The notes below the pieces were generated by a model. It was given only the letters and a program-made list of their open reading frames with translations, had not been told where the DNA came from and made no database searches. Made by a program: the position numbers and the translations under genes. Shown here one piece after another: positions 35,740 to 46,243 of a stretch of 64,000 nt of DNA. Each line of letters opens with the position of its first letter. Positions within the stretch are counted from its first letter, which is position 1. The DNA comes from Tetmemena sp. SeJ-2015 (lineage: Eukaryota; Ciliophora; Spirotrichea; Sporadotrichida; Oxytrichidae): positions 1 to 64,000 of the forward strand of contig JAJKFJ010021608.1 of NCBI GenBank assembly GCA_027382625.1, written 5' to 3'.

Positions 35740-36050
35740 ATCTGATAAAGCTAGAGGAGGGCGATAGCTACTCTTCGTAAAATTAAATTTAATAATGCTC
35801 CTCGTTTTCACAAACAATATCCTATAATAATGACCAGAAAATAATCTAGAACATACCTTAAGAGCGGAGTTTTTATGAAAAGAGCAAAGAGGATCTTAGG
35901 TAATTTTAAGAGATGGAATAATTATCAGCTCAAGATAATAATTAAAGTTATGTGATGTATGATGATAGTTTCTAAAGAAATCAGTTTCTCAGATATTCAT
36001 AGTTTAAAATTATTAACATTTAATATAGCCTTATCATCTCATTAAATAGT
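35740..36050 (+). CDS. orphan coding fragment
   Basis: Between the ZnF-UBP gene and the next gene, 35830-36000 has good coding character with the Gln code (QERSFYEKSKEDLRQFQEM, NQSYVMYDDSFQRNQFLR), flanked by AT-rich DNA. It could be an upstream MDS of the 36.2 kb gene or an MDS of a scrambled gene elsewhere. The rest of 35225-36172 shows nothing clear. Confidence 0.4.
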
Positions 36051-36172
36051 ATATGAGCTTAATAATCACTTTCTTTCCTTTATTTGGCATATCCTCCTTA
36101 TTCACTCTAATCCTTTCAAATATCTAACAAAATTTCCTTTTTCATTTTTATCAAAATTACTTCAAACAAAAG

Positions 36173-39100
36173 TATGGATTCATATCAAAATTTCCAAATG
36201 CGAGACAATAAAAGAAAAGCTTTCATAGAATCATACTTAGATTTAATATGTTTTAACTAGGTTTTAGACAATCTATTAAAATATATTATTTTATTCCCAT
36301 TTTTAATATTCATAGTTAGAGAGGTGAGAACTCTCCGAGGATTTTCTAAGTGGCCAAAATTGTGAAAATGTTTCTCAAAGCCAACTCTTAATTCAACAAA
36401 GCTAAGCACTTGATATGATCTAAGATTAAAACTAGCTATGATAGATGAAGAAAGAATTCAGGAAGAAGAGCTTTCTCATGCTGAGCAAGAAGGCAACTCT
36501 TAAAGTGTGAGATCGGAGTAAGAAGAGAGATCTGTTACTCTCCTTCCTCATCAAATTATGGCAAATGCTTAACCTCAAAGAATTACGTCTTCGGCAAATA
36601 AATTTAGAGTAAGCGTTAGGTGGCACGAAAATGACGATAGATTCATGCTAATGCTAGACCCATACTCATTCTAGGATATTCCTCACTTGATTCGATGCAT
36701 TTGCGCATCTAGAGATATCAGAATGCCTAGCAAAAATGAGATTAATAAGGATCGATCTCTCCAACTGCATTTGATACTAGAGCCTGACAACATCATCTAA
36801 GATTTAGAATAGATTGAGAAAGACGACTAGCTGTGGATTACAAGTCTTGCCAGTCTCAGAGCTAATAACAATAGATGGGCTAACATCGGATATCACGTTA
36901 ACACTTTCGAATCCAATGTTGCATAATAATACCTCAAGCATTTACTTCGAGTTAAATTCAACAAAAATCCCGAGGAGTAAACAGCTATAGAATCTATTCT
37001 AACATTTTATGGAGAGGAAATAGCATAACTTGGAAAATCTTTGCTTGAGTCAAGGACTTAGATAAATTTTATGGATGATTTCTTTGACGACAAGTTCGAT
37101 GAAAATATGCAAGAAGATGAACATTAGACTTTGAGCGACTGCAGTGAGTAGAATGAATCAAGAGGGTATGAGACTTTGATTGAGGAACTAGAATACTATA
37201 ACCGTGATTTACTAAACACTCAAATCAATAACAGAATAGCAAATTCAAACTTGCCTTTATTAATACCCCTAGTTCACTCACCAACATAGATTCAGTAAGA
37301 TGCAACTGAAACTCGAACTTCCACTCCATATAGTATCTAATTCTGTAATAGACTTGCCTAAAACAGGAATACTCTATCTATATTACCACATTTGAGGCCA
37401 CCTTAAAGTTTTGAACATCCGCTCCATCAACAAACTTAGCCACATTTTAGTAATGAGAACATGGAAAACTAAGCAAACGCCATACCTTAGAATTAAAACC
37501 CAACTCCTTTAAAATAACTTATTTTTTAATCTCCTTAAGTAAGTATGGCACCTCCCTTACCAGTACGCATGCCTCTCAGAGATAATAAGAACACCACTTA
37601 CTATGAGAGCAATTGTATTGAAGAGATGTATATTGCCACTCAAGGGCTCCCGGATTGGTAGGCGATTTTTCAAGCTCTAAACGAAATAGCAGTGAGAAAT
37701 AACTTCAGAATGTATAAGCACTCTGATCTTTGCAAGTTGTAAAAGAAAACTCAGAAGCTTGTATTGTTTTGCCATCACTATTAATATCACAGATGCCCAT
37801 TTACTATGATATATGAGAAGCCATGCAAAGAATTTGTAATGAAAGATGGAATACTAAGTGGGATTGGCTAATAAATTTGGTTTAGAATTAAAGGAAATGA
37901 ATTAATTTTTTTCCTTCTGGATATCATAATTGATAGCAAATTAATAGGTAATTTTATGGATGTAAAAATAAACTTTGGATTAACAGTTTAAACTTATGAT
38001 TAATTTTTTTTTAACTCAAGGATAATTTCTTAAGATACAGATAATAGCTAAAATAGTTTTATTGAAGTAAAAAGTGAAATGAAAAAATGTCTTAAAGTTT
38101 TCTAACCTCTCTAGAAAATGCTTATCATATATAAGTAATAAATAGGGGACATATGTTTAAATACTCTAGCTTATTTAATTAAATTGGCTAATATAATCTG
38201 CATAAATATAGGCCCGAACACAACCACAGTCTTCTTGTTCCCTTGGCTAACTCACGTGAACTTCACCCTTAGAGTAAGCAAACAGTTAAATGTTATGAAA
38301 AGTTTTTTGATATAGGGAATATCAAAAAGGAAGAGAGCCCAAATGCAACTCATGAAGAGACATGTCCATAAGCCGAATAGCAAACAGCAGCCATGAATTG
38401 GCAAGGAAACGATACATTCGCTAACTACTCACCCAGTCGTCCTTAGACAGCATTGCAATCCTGTGTCAAAAATGATCATTGCCAGATTATAAATCAACAA
38501 TAGACATCGAATCATGTCACTAACTTTTAAAATTCTCAAAGCTTCAATTCTTACCATACTCCGTTGCTGCTGAATCAGTCTCGCTAGAGTAGCACGTATT
38601 ATCAACCTCCCGATGAAAACTCAAATCATTCTCTCATATCCTAAAACATCTAAGTTAATTGCTTACCGAATTTGGTCAAAGAACAAGATCAAGAGATAGA
38701 GAACGAGCAATATCCCAGATAGAATGGGTTTCTTTATCCTTAGCTTTAAAACTACAACTAATCAGGATATGAGGAAGGAGATGGAGGTGGCGGGTTTGAA
38801 CTTGCAGACTTGACTATCAACAACTATCAACTCGGTATTCTAAAGCCAAATGCTCTTAAGAGATACAACTGTGCAGGGGATGTTTATACAAATTAGACAG
38901 CTCTTCGTCAAGAAGATGGGTAGAATGGAGGGATGTTATCAGCTATTTATTCACAAGGGTTGGGATAAGCAATTTAAAATGACTAGGCTTTAGGATTGGG
39001 AGCAGTTGCTTTTGTAAATCAAAGCCAAAGTCAAATAGACGAGGAGCAAAATTGCAGGTTTGATAGATATACCCGAGTGTCTGGTTCATTAACAAGCTAC

Positions 39101-39403
39101 CAACCTCAAATAAAAAATTTGCAGCAAAAATAGGAATAAAGAGAACCACCTACTTTTCAAAAGCAAGAGCAGGACTCAGGTGGAAGGAAGAGAGGCTAGA
39201 ATTCAGTGTTAAATCTAGGAGTTGCAGATAAGAAAAGTAAACAAAGTGGAAAATCATACAAACAAGACTAAAGTTCGTAGCAGCAACAATAAGAATAGTA
39301 ACCTTATTAAGATATGTTTGCCCAAATGTATGGATTTGATTAAAAACAGCCAAGTTATTAAGGCTTAATGGCAGCATGTGTCAATTTTCAAAGTCAAGAC
39401 TGA
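36173..39403 (+). CDS. Q-rich protein with possible FAR1/FLYWCH-like zinc motif
   Basis: A first ATG at 36173 (MDSYQNFQMRDNKRKAFIES) is separated by an AT-rich gap from the main frame beginning near 36438 (MIDEERIQEEELSHAEQEG). Midway, VLFCHHYQYHRCPFTMIYEK (two Cys about 8 apart, near 37780) and, after about 300 AT-rich bases, EHNHSLLVPLANSRE (38216) recall the C..C..H-x-H zinc fold of FAR1, FLYWCH and WRKY-GCM1 proteins, which bind DNA and often derive from MULE transposases. A long Gln/Asn-rich C-terminus ends CVNFQSQD and TGA 39401. The join across 37880-38215 was not resolved, so the domain call is tentative. Confidence 0.6.
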
Positions 39404-39607
39404 TGATATGCTTCATTCAGGACTTTAATTAATTAGTTAAAGACTATATTCAATTATAATCGATCTTTGAATTGTGTATTATTCTCTATATTCATTTGAT
39501 TCAATTCCTTAAGGTAGGCTAGAATCTATCCAAAACTTCATTCACAAATCAAAATATAAGATTAGCATCTCAAAAGCAGAGCAAAAGATAAAAGTTCATG
39601 GAGAAAA

Positions 39608-39696
39608 TCAAGTGTAGAAGATTTGAAGAGTTTTCTTGTACTCCTTGCGGCAGATAGGACACTCTTTGTAGTCTGCGTGTCTCAAGTTGTAGTGAT
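39608..39696 (-). CDS. scrambled RING-finger gene: last MDS (inverted)
   Basis: Read on the minus strand, this segment begins with the pointer ATCACTACAA (39696-39687) and encodes NLRHADYKECPICRKEYKK then TLQIFYT and TGA at 39610-39608. The same 10 bp ends the middle part of the gene at 46234-46243 on the plus strand. Joining them gives VYCKECEDHYNLRHADYKEC followed by PIC, completing the last Cys pair of a C3HC4 RING finger. The segment is about 6.5 kb away and in opposite orientation. Confidence 0.9.
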
Positions 39697-39750
39697 TGCA
39701 TAATTACTTCATTTCGTAAATTTTATTATAGATCTCCTAAAATAAAATTC

Positions 39751-39830
39751 GTAGCACTTGAGAGTGGGTTTACCTGACTGGAGGTCGTAGATCCATCGAT
39801 GACCTTTATTGCATATTTTTTTAATAATTT
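39751..39830 (-). CDS. scrambled RING-finger gene: early MDS (inverted)
   Basis: Minus-strand segment ending in TGCTAC (39756-39751), the pointer that opens the middle part at 45511-45516. Joined, it reads IKVIDGSTTSSQVNPLSSAT then ISHSSVVGVGGNVDQQ in one frame. A start codon in this frame was not found, so an earlier MDS is probably still missing. About 54 bases of AT-rich DNA separate it from the last MDS. Confidence 0.7.
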
Positions 39831-39865
39831 TATATTCAGAATTAATTTAACAGAAGCTAAATAAA

Positions 39866-42800
39866 ATGAAAAAGGCTCCAGAGCTAGCTAGGTAAAATCT
39901 GTATGTTTTCAACATACAGTCCAATCCGTAAAACAAGAGACTTACCAAGAATGACTCTCTAGGAAGCTCATTTCAAGATCCTTTGATGAACGTTCAAGTT
40001 AGGCAAACTAGCACCACTTTCAAAAAACCAATAAAAGCAAGAAAACAGAGGAAGTAATTCAAGAAGGAGGATTCTCTGATATCTCAAAAAGAAGGTTATG
40101 ATGTTAAATTAATATCATGATTTGAATTCTGATATTTATGATACTGATTAGTAAGAATAACAGTACTTGAATGAGTCTATTCTTTAATATGGGATTGAAC
40201 TTCCTTCTGGGTTTGCTTAAGGAAGAAGAAAGTCTAGATTCTAGCTTGGAGGAGTATCTAATGCAGTGGAGCACTTAGATTTAGTAAGGGTAAGAAAATC
40301 AGTTGAGGAGGAAGCTCAGTAGCTTGTGGTGGATCATTTGAAACGGCAAGGTTTATCTCAAAGAGGGCAGAGAAATGATGATATAGTCAAGTAAGTATAG
40401 ATTTTTCAACAAACATTTTCACATTATTTAAGATGAAGTTATTTACTCTAAATCTAGTGAGTTGAAGGAGAAAGTGAAAAGAGTCAAAGAGAAATACGAA
40501 ATCAGATTAGCGATACAGCTCCAAGATGCAAAGACCTAGTTTGATGTATTCTAATTCAGCTACTTAAACTTTTGTAGGTTAAAATGAAAGAGAAAGAAAA
40601 AATGTTGATGAATCAGTTTAATGCAGAGCTTGATCTACTAAAACTGCAGCACGATAAGCAAATTACTATAATTAGAGCTAAGGAGAAGACGATAAGGCGA
40701 CTTGTAGGCATATTAATAAAACAGGAGAGTGAGATTGAAAAGGAATTCAAGATGTATGAAAGGCTGAGAACCAATTTTAACAAAAACAATCAGCTTAACC
40801 AGCTTATCAATCAATCTTTGTTTTAGATCTATGAAGAATGGAACATTAGAGTAAAGTGATACAGGCTATGGGGCAAAGGAATTAGAGGATATCGTGGACA
40901 GAATTGGAATGGAGGTGGAAGAGCTTCATGAACGAGATGAGCACTACTAGCGAGAGATGGAGAGTATGAGCAAGCTGTCAAAGGACTGCATTAAGAATGC
41001 AGATCATTATAGATTGATGTGCGAAGAGGCCTAAAAGTCAGAAAATGCAGCCATTCAAAGACTAGAAGAGTTCAAGTAAAACTTAATTGATTAAGTACCA
41101 ATAATTAGGTACATTTAATAATTATAGCAAGAGTATAATAGGTAGATTGAGATGAGAGCCAATAACGAAAGGGAAAGAGAAAACCTAAAACTCATGGCAG
41201 AAAACATGAAGCAAGATCTCAGTCAGGAAATTAATTTATTATGATAAATGATGCTGAAGGAGGTCATAATCAAGCAACAATAGGAGTAGATTGAAGCTTA
41301 CAAATAGCAAATGAGATAGGCAATAAACATCATGAATGTATTAATTATAATAGTTTTAGAAAGTGCCAAGATTAATGGATTAGGCTTCTAAAAGACTCAA
41401 TTACAACAAAGTTGAATACATAAAGCGCCAACCTAGAGATTATCATAATTATTTTAAGATACTTTGAGAATTCCTAAAGTAATTCCCCTGATAAAACTAA
41501 CAAGAATCTCTCAGAAGCCATTGGGAAATAGTATATTTAATTTTATGAATAAGATGGCTCACTGACATTTTCGAATGCTCACTTATAAAATCTGCTTGTA
41601 AAAAGCAATAACAAGCAATAAAACTCTTAAACGAGAAATAGCAATGAGTTCAACAGCATTAGCATTGACTAAGATAACAATTCTAGCATGTGGTTGAACA
41701 ATAAATTCCCATAAGATTTGGAGTCTGTGGAGGTTGAACTTTTGAAAAGACCTTAGACTTCCATTAATTTTAATAGAAACTAAAATACAGCAAACAATTT
41801 ATCAACAAATGAAGAGTTAAAAATAATTTAAAACTAGAACTCGGAGCAATAAAGAGTAACGCAAATGCTTTCTCGTACTCTCAAAAACTCTGGAAGAAAT
41901 TAATTACCTGTTTTAATTTTTGAATAAGAAATAGATTTGAGATATTGAAGGGAAAGCATAATGCTTTTAATGAGATGAGAAGAAGCTCGATGAATGATGG
42001 AAATACAGGCTTGGATTAGAAAAACATGAGCCATCTTTCATTAGAGTCCTTTAATATCTTTAAGTCACAGTAGTCTTCTTCTCAACCTGGGTCTTTGATT
42101 AGAATAAATGATAAGCACAGTAAAATAATTTCAAGCCTGATCTAAAGCCGAAGGAAAGTATCAAAATAGTTGGAAAATTAGCTGGGAAGAACCAGAAACG
42201 TAGATATCAATCAAAAGAACTTAGTAAACACAAATATCTTCATTCAGGAAGACTAGACCCTAGAAAACAAGAAATGGGATCAAATTTTAAAGTTAAATTT
42301 TAATGTAAATCAACCTCAAAAGTTAGATCAAAATTTTATGATACCTCAAGCCAAAAGTAGAGGAAGATAACCCAGACATCATAGTATAATATTTTATTAG
42401 AATTTCATTATAGATACAACACTACGCAGGACATTAGAGTCTATCAATCCAATTTATAAGATTCTATCAACAAATTAAATCTGGAATAAGCAAATCTAAA
42501 ATAAGCTGCTCAAGAGGAATAGAACTCATAGTTAGAAATGAGAGATGTTCAGATCGAGTCAAAGGAAATCCTGGACTAGTATAATGTTGACATAGGAAAT
42601 TAAAGTAACAATCATTCTGCTCTTTTAATTCAACAAAAAGACTCTCCCTAATTCGACTGGTTATAACAGGTTAATAGAATGGGTATGAATGCAATTAAGT
42701 TTAAACCACAAAGTTTAATTTATCATTAATTAATTTTGCAATACTAAAGAGATAGCCTTAAAAATGGAGATACTATAATAGAGGGCTAAAGTAATTCCCT

Positions 42801-43023
42801 TTATCAATTCTAAATAAACTGCTTCAACATGAAACTTAATAGCAGACTAAGGAAGAACATGCAATAGAATGGCCTTAAATTTAAGCTATAAACTCAGAAA
42901 CTATAAGCTTTTGAACCAAGAAGAAGTAGTTTAGGGAGCAGTTTAAAGGTATCTAATAGAAATTTTGAGAGATAGTTTTTGCTATCCACTCAAGAATTCA
43001 AATCGTCTAACGATAAACCTTGA
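39866..43023 (+). CDS. coiled-coil protein
   Basis: ATG 39866 (MKKAPELARQNLYVFNIQSN) to TGA 43021. Removing IESs at 40377, 40814 and 41228 and a 32 nt intron at 40546 gives a continuous helical region: ELKEKVKRVKEKYEIRLAIQ, EKEKMLMNQFNAELDLLKLQ, ELEDIVDRIGMEVEELHERD, KEVIIKQQQEQIEAYKQQMR. The rest is polar, Asn/Gln/Ser-rich sequence with some unresolved frame changes, ending STQEFKSSNDKP. It is probably a structural or cytoskeletal coiled coil; no named family. It converges on the CHHC gene with one base between the two stop codons and sits inside the scrambled RING locus. Confidence 0.8.
40377..40431 (+). other. IES, pointer GATGA (55 bp)
   Basis: GATGA at 40377-40381 and 40432-40436; excision gives RGQRNDEVIYSKSSELKE. 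Confidence 0.85.
40546..40577 (+). other. 32 nt intron
   Basis: GTATTC...TTGTAG; splicing gives TQFDVKMKEKEKMLM. It has canonical GT-AG ends and no pointer longer than GT. Confidence 0.7.
40814..40826 (+). other. 13 bp IES, pointer ATCT
   Basis: ATCT at 40814-40817 and 40827-40830; excision gives LINQSMKNGTLEQSDTGYG. Confidence 0.75.
41228..41245 (+). other. 18 bp IES, pointer AAAT
   Basis: AAAT at 41228-41231 and 41246-41249; excision removes an in-frame TGA and gives DLSQEMMLKEVIIKQQQ. Confidence 0.8.
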
Positions 43024-43024
43024 A

Positions 43025-45341
43025 TCAGGAATAATTTCCTAGATTATTTAAATCTTTTCTACTATATAATTTCGATATTGAATTCCTAATATCTTGACAA
43101 TTTTTTCTAGCAGCTTCTTTGAGAAGAGACTCAGTTTTCTCTAGCCTTTCCTTGAGTTGAGCATACTCTGCGTCCTTTTGCTTGAGTTGCTTGTTGGCTT
43201 GGTTGAGAATTTCTTTGCACCTAGCGATCTCAAGTTCTTTCTCATTTACCTTGGACGAAAGCTAGTCTTGCTTTTAGGTTAGGGTGTTGAACTTGGTGGT
43301 GATGATCTTTAGTTGAAGCTCTCCTTGCTCTCTCTGCTTCTCAATATCCTTGCACTTGTTCTCACTAACTAAGTACATTTACACTATTTAGAAAAGAACT
43401 GCATAGTTTTCCTCAGATTCTTTGAGTTTAGCTTTAATTCTCCTTACTTCTTGGTCCAAATAAAGCCTATGCATTTCAAATGAAAATGAGATATTTAAAG
43501 AGGAGTAGTTTAGTTAATCTTGCCTTTCTGTTCTCTGATGGTTCTATCTCTGTCGTACAAGTTAACATTCTATTTAAAAGTTCTTATCAGTGTCCTCAAG
43601 CAGTCTTGTCCTTTCTTCCAAGTGAGACTTGAGATCTAGATTTACTCTCTGCATCTCTTGGCAAGCTCTCTTCAATCCTGACTCGTCTAGATCTGTCATG
43701 TCAAGAACAGGCAAACTCAAATTGCTTGCTGAGCTTGCTGTTCCATTTCTGGGCATCGTAGAAACAAAAGGCATCATATTTTCATAAAGAAATTATAAAG
43801 GTGAGTCAGAAGTGCTCTCCCTCTCATTTGAAGGCAGAGACAACTTTTCCTTTGCCATGATGATTGAGAAGTCATACTCATCTCCCAAGTAGTTGCAGAG
43901 CTTAGGAGTATGGCGGGAAAGCAAAAACAGAACAACATGAGTTTACTCCTTTTCCTCTTAGGTGAGTCCATACATGTGATCACCCAACACATTGTTCATT
44001 CCAATCAATTAAAGATGTTATAACTCTTTAATTTATCACAGGAGCTGCACTGGTTTCTTCATCAGGATTCAGAACTCTTGATCTGAGTTGGTCCAGCATT
44101 TGCAAACTGAACTGCTTCGAGAATTTTTCATCCTCTTCTTCAAAGATCTTCAACTTGAAAATTGTATTCTCTTAGATGTATTCCTGAGTTAACTATGTAT
44201 TTCATAAATCAAAAAATTAATAGTTCTCTCCAAATCTTCCAGATCCAAGCCAGCAATCTTCAAGAATTAGTCGACAGTGATATACTCCTGAATGTTAAAC
44301 TCAAACAAGTTGCTAAATCAATGATTAAGATTGCGAAAAATTATAACTAATTTCCTTCAATATGAGTGACTTACTTCAAAAAAGTTTTTCTGTTGGCTAT
44401 AGAGAGCGCAAAAATCTCCTCGTCATCCTACTTTATGAGCATCTTAGTTATGTCCTCATTTGCACTTCGAGTGACATTTTCCCAGAGTTCTTCAGTTTGC
44501 TGTTTCATCTCTTCCTCGCTTCGAGGTTTCTCCTCTTCTGGGTTCATGTTTGGGTTTTCGAAAGTCTTGTACATCTTGAACTTGAACTACAATTGAATGA
44601 AGATATCATTGGTATAATTTGACAATATTAAATAAAGAACTGCTCGTGAGAGCTCTGAATTTGAGCAGCAGTTCCGCCAATGAATGGCTCGTTCATGCAG
44701 TACTTGTAGGTGAGATGAGGCATGCTTTGAGAGTCTGGGGTGTTGGTTGACAAGCCAAGCTCAACCTGCTGCTAGTTCTTAGCTTTCTTCACAATAAATA
44801 ACAACTCTTCTACTGTACTACTTGTGAAATCCAGCTTTTGTTTCTGCTGAATATCTGATGCGTCTTTTGAGCTTGAACCTCAAAGCTGGTTCTATCAGGG
44901 CAAACTTCCTCATGGTTTTCCCTCTCAACTACTGACTTGAAGAGGTGGTTCACGTTGTACTTGCAGTAAGCACAAAAAGGAGTGCGCATCTCAGCCTGCT
45001 CCTAGATTCTGGCTAAGTCTTCTTTGAGGTTGGGATCCAGCAGACTTTGCTAGTTGTCAGCAACTCCAGCTTCTAACTTTGGCTTGAGTTCACAGCTATA
45101 TGCTCATGATAATTAGCAGAAGAACTTACGTTTGCTCATGGACAACTAGCTTCAAAGGGTTTATGAAAATGTGCATGGAGTTGTATTGGCACTTGTACAC
45201 AATTTTACCTCTGCGATCTCCGCACCTTCCAATGTGAAATGAGAGCTTTCTATTGTCAGGCAATTTGTGATAAGCGTTGAAGGGGCATATGAAATCAGCC
45301 TTAGGAGCTGGAGGGTTCATTGAGGATGCAGCAGTACTCAT
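43025..45341 (-). CDS. triple CHHC zinc-finger (GTSF1/U11-48K type) coiled-coil protein
   Basis: ATG 45341 (MSTAASSMNPPAPKADFICP). Three zinc fingers share the spacing C-x5-H-x10-H-x3-C: residues 19-40 (C19, H25, H36, C40), 51-72 (C51, H57, H68, C72) and a third near residue 110 (CKYNVNHLFK then H-EEV-C). The last Cys of finger 2 is created by splicing a 34 nt intron. CHHC fingers of this kind bind RNA in GTSF1/Asterix (Piwi cofactors) and U11-48K (minor spliceosome), usually with nine residues between the His. A long region follows (EEIFALSIANRKTFL, EYITVDQFLKIAGLDLEDLE), then a coiled coil (QEQGELQLKI-type, KEILNQANKQLKQKDAEYAQ) to TGA 43027. At least five IESs and two introns were resolved. 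The domain pairing is unusual; a role with small RNAs is only a suggestion. Confidence 0.85.
43559..43577 (-). other. IES, pointer AACTT (19 bp)
   Basis: On the minus strand AACTT flanks both sides (plus-strand AAGTT at 43559-43563 and 43578-43582); excision gives DTDKNLYDRDRTIREQKG. Confidence 0.85.
44004..44034 (-). other. IES, pointer TGAT (31 bp)
   Basis: Plus-strand ATCA at 44004-44007 and 44035-44038; excision gives SAAPVIGMNNVLGDHMYG. Confidence 0.85.
44163..44176 (-). other. 14 bp IES, pointer AATACA
   Basis: Plus-strand TGTATT at 44163-44168 and 44177-44182; excision gives IHSQLRNTIFKLKIFEEED. Confidence 0.75.
44313..44374 (-). other. 62 nt intron
   Basis: Minus strand GTAAGT...GATTTAG; splicing gives IANRKTFLNNLFEFNIQEY. 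Confidence 0.75.
44584..44636 (-). other. IES, pointer AGTTC (53 bp)
   Basis: Plus-strand GAACT at 44584-44588 and 44637-44641; excision gives QSSHEQFKFKMYKTFENPN. Confidence 0.85.
44870..44883 (-). other. 14 bp IES, pointer AGCT
   Basis: AGCT at 44870-44873 and 44884-44887; excision gives VCPDRTSSKDASDIQQKQK. Confidence 0.8.
45096..45129 (-). other. 34 nt intron
   Basis: Minus strand GTAAGT...ATATAG; splicing gives VVHEQTCELKPKLEAG and supplies the final zinc ligand of finger 2. Confidence 0.85.
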
Positions 45342-45510
45342 TCTATCTCAAAAGAAATCTGCAAAATTATTCAATGAATAGAGGTTTTTGAGGTTGCAAC
45401 AATAATAAGTATCTACTTACCAAAATAAATTAGAAAACTTGAAATCAATTAATTATAATTCTTGATCTGTAAATAATCTTGAAAGGGAAATTATTAGTTA
45501 TTCTTGAAGC

Positions 45511-46243
45511 TGCTACAATATCTCATTCTTCAGTAGTTGGAGTTGGAGGGAATGTTGATCAACAAGGCTTAACAAAGCTTATTCTTGATGCTTTGACAAC
45601 TACTCAACTCTAAATTCCAAACTCTTCTTCAGATTATCCTTTATAATGAGTATTAAATTTAAAATGAATAGATCAAAGACAGGCCTCTTCTGCAAGCAAA
45701 GACTAGGCTGAGCATGTTTCAGATTCTGAAATGGAAGATGATGGAGAGATTTTAGGAGATGAGATTGACATGAGAAAAGTGCAGCAGAACAAACTACAGC
45801 AAAAGGCTAAGCAACTTATTTCAGCAAACTCACTTGAAACTCAACCAAGCAAGAAAGAAGAGACTAGTGGAGGTATCCATCAAAGAAAGATGTGGGAGCT
45901 CTTGCCAGTAAGTATGCCAACCTCTTTGAGAAAAGTACCATCAAGGTCATCTATATTTACTTTAATCGATCACGTTTTCTTATTACAATTTCTCAAGTGC
46001 TACTCCAAGTTTCGGAGCCTTAGCTCAACAACAGATCTTTGGGTTAGACGCTCAACCTTCGAACCTAGATTCTCAAGTAGCACAAAAGCCCTAGCTTACT
46101 GGAGTAGCTCCATCTACTATTTCAGGGGCTGAAACCATTCCAGACGATATGCTGTGCGTGAGCTGCATGGACAAGAGAAAAGAAGTGATGATAATGTCTT
46201 GCAAGCACTTGGTGTACTGCAAAGAATGCGAGGATCACTACAA
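45511..46243 (+). CDS. scrambled RING-finger gene: middle MDSs
   Basis: Bounded by pointers TGCTAC (45511-45516) and ATCACTACAA (46234-46243), whose partners lie inverted at 39751 and 39687. With three conventional IESs removed the frame reads LTKLILDALTTTQLQIPNSS, EMEDDGEILGDEIDMRKVQQ, GALASKYANLFEKSATPSFG, then the RING core CVSCMDKRKEVMIMSCKHLV and YCKEC. The final CPIC comes from the inverted MDS. RING fingers of this C3HC4 type are usually C-terminal in ubiquitin ligases that recruit an E2 enzyme. The N-terminus remains incomplete. Confidence 0.9.
45631..45669 (+). other. IES, pointer AGAT (39 bp)
   Basis: AGAT at 45631-45634 and 45670-45673; excision removes two in-frame TGA codons and gives IPNSSSDQRQASSASKDQ. 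Confidence 0.85.
45869..45894 (+). other. IES, pointer GGAG (26 bp)
   Basis: GGAG at 45869-45872 and 45895-45898; excision gives KEETSGALASKYANLFEK. Confidence 0.8.
45933..45994 (+). other. IES, pointer AAGT (62 bp)
   Basis: AAGT at 45933-45936 and 45995-45998; excision gives NLFEKSATPSFGALAQQQ. Confidence 0.85.

Noticed and set aside
39612..39830. A local pointer TACGAA joining a zinc-like CNKGHRWIYDLQSGKP frame to the CPIC segment on the minus strand
   Set aside because: It makes a plausible local gene, but no start exists and the RING join through the 10 bp pointer explains both segments better. The TACGAA repeat is probably chance.
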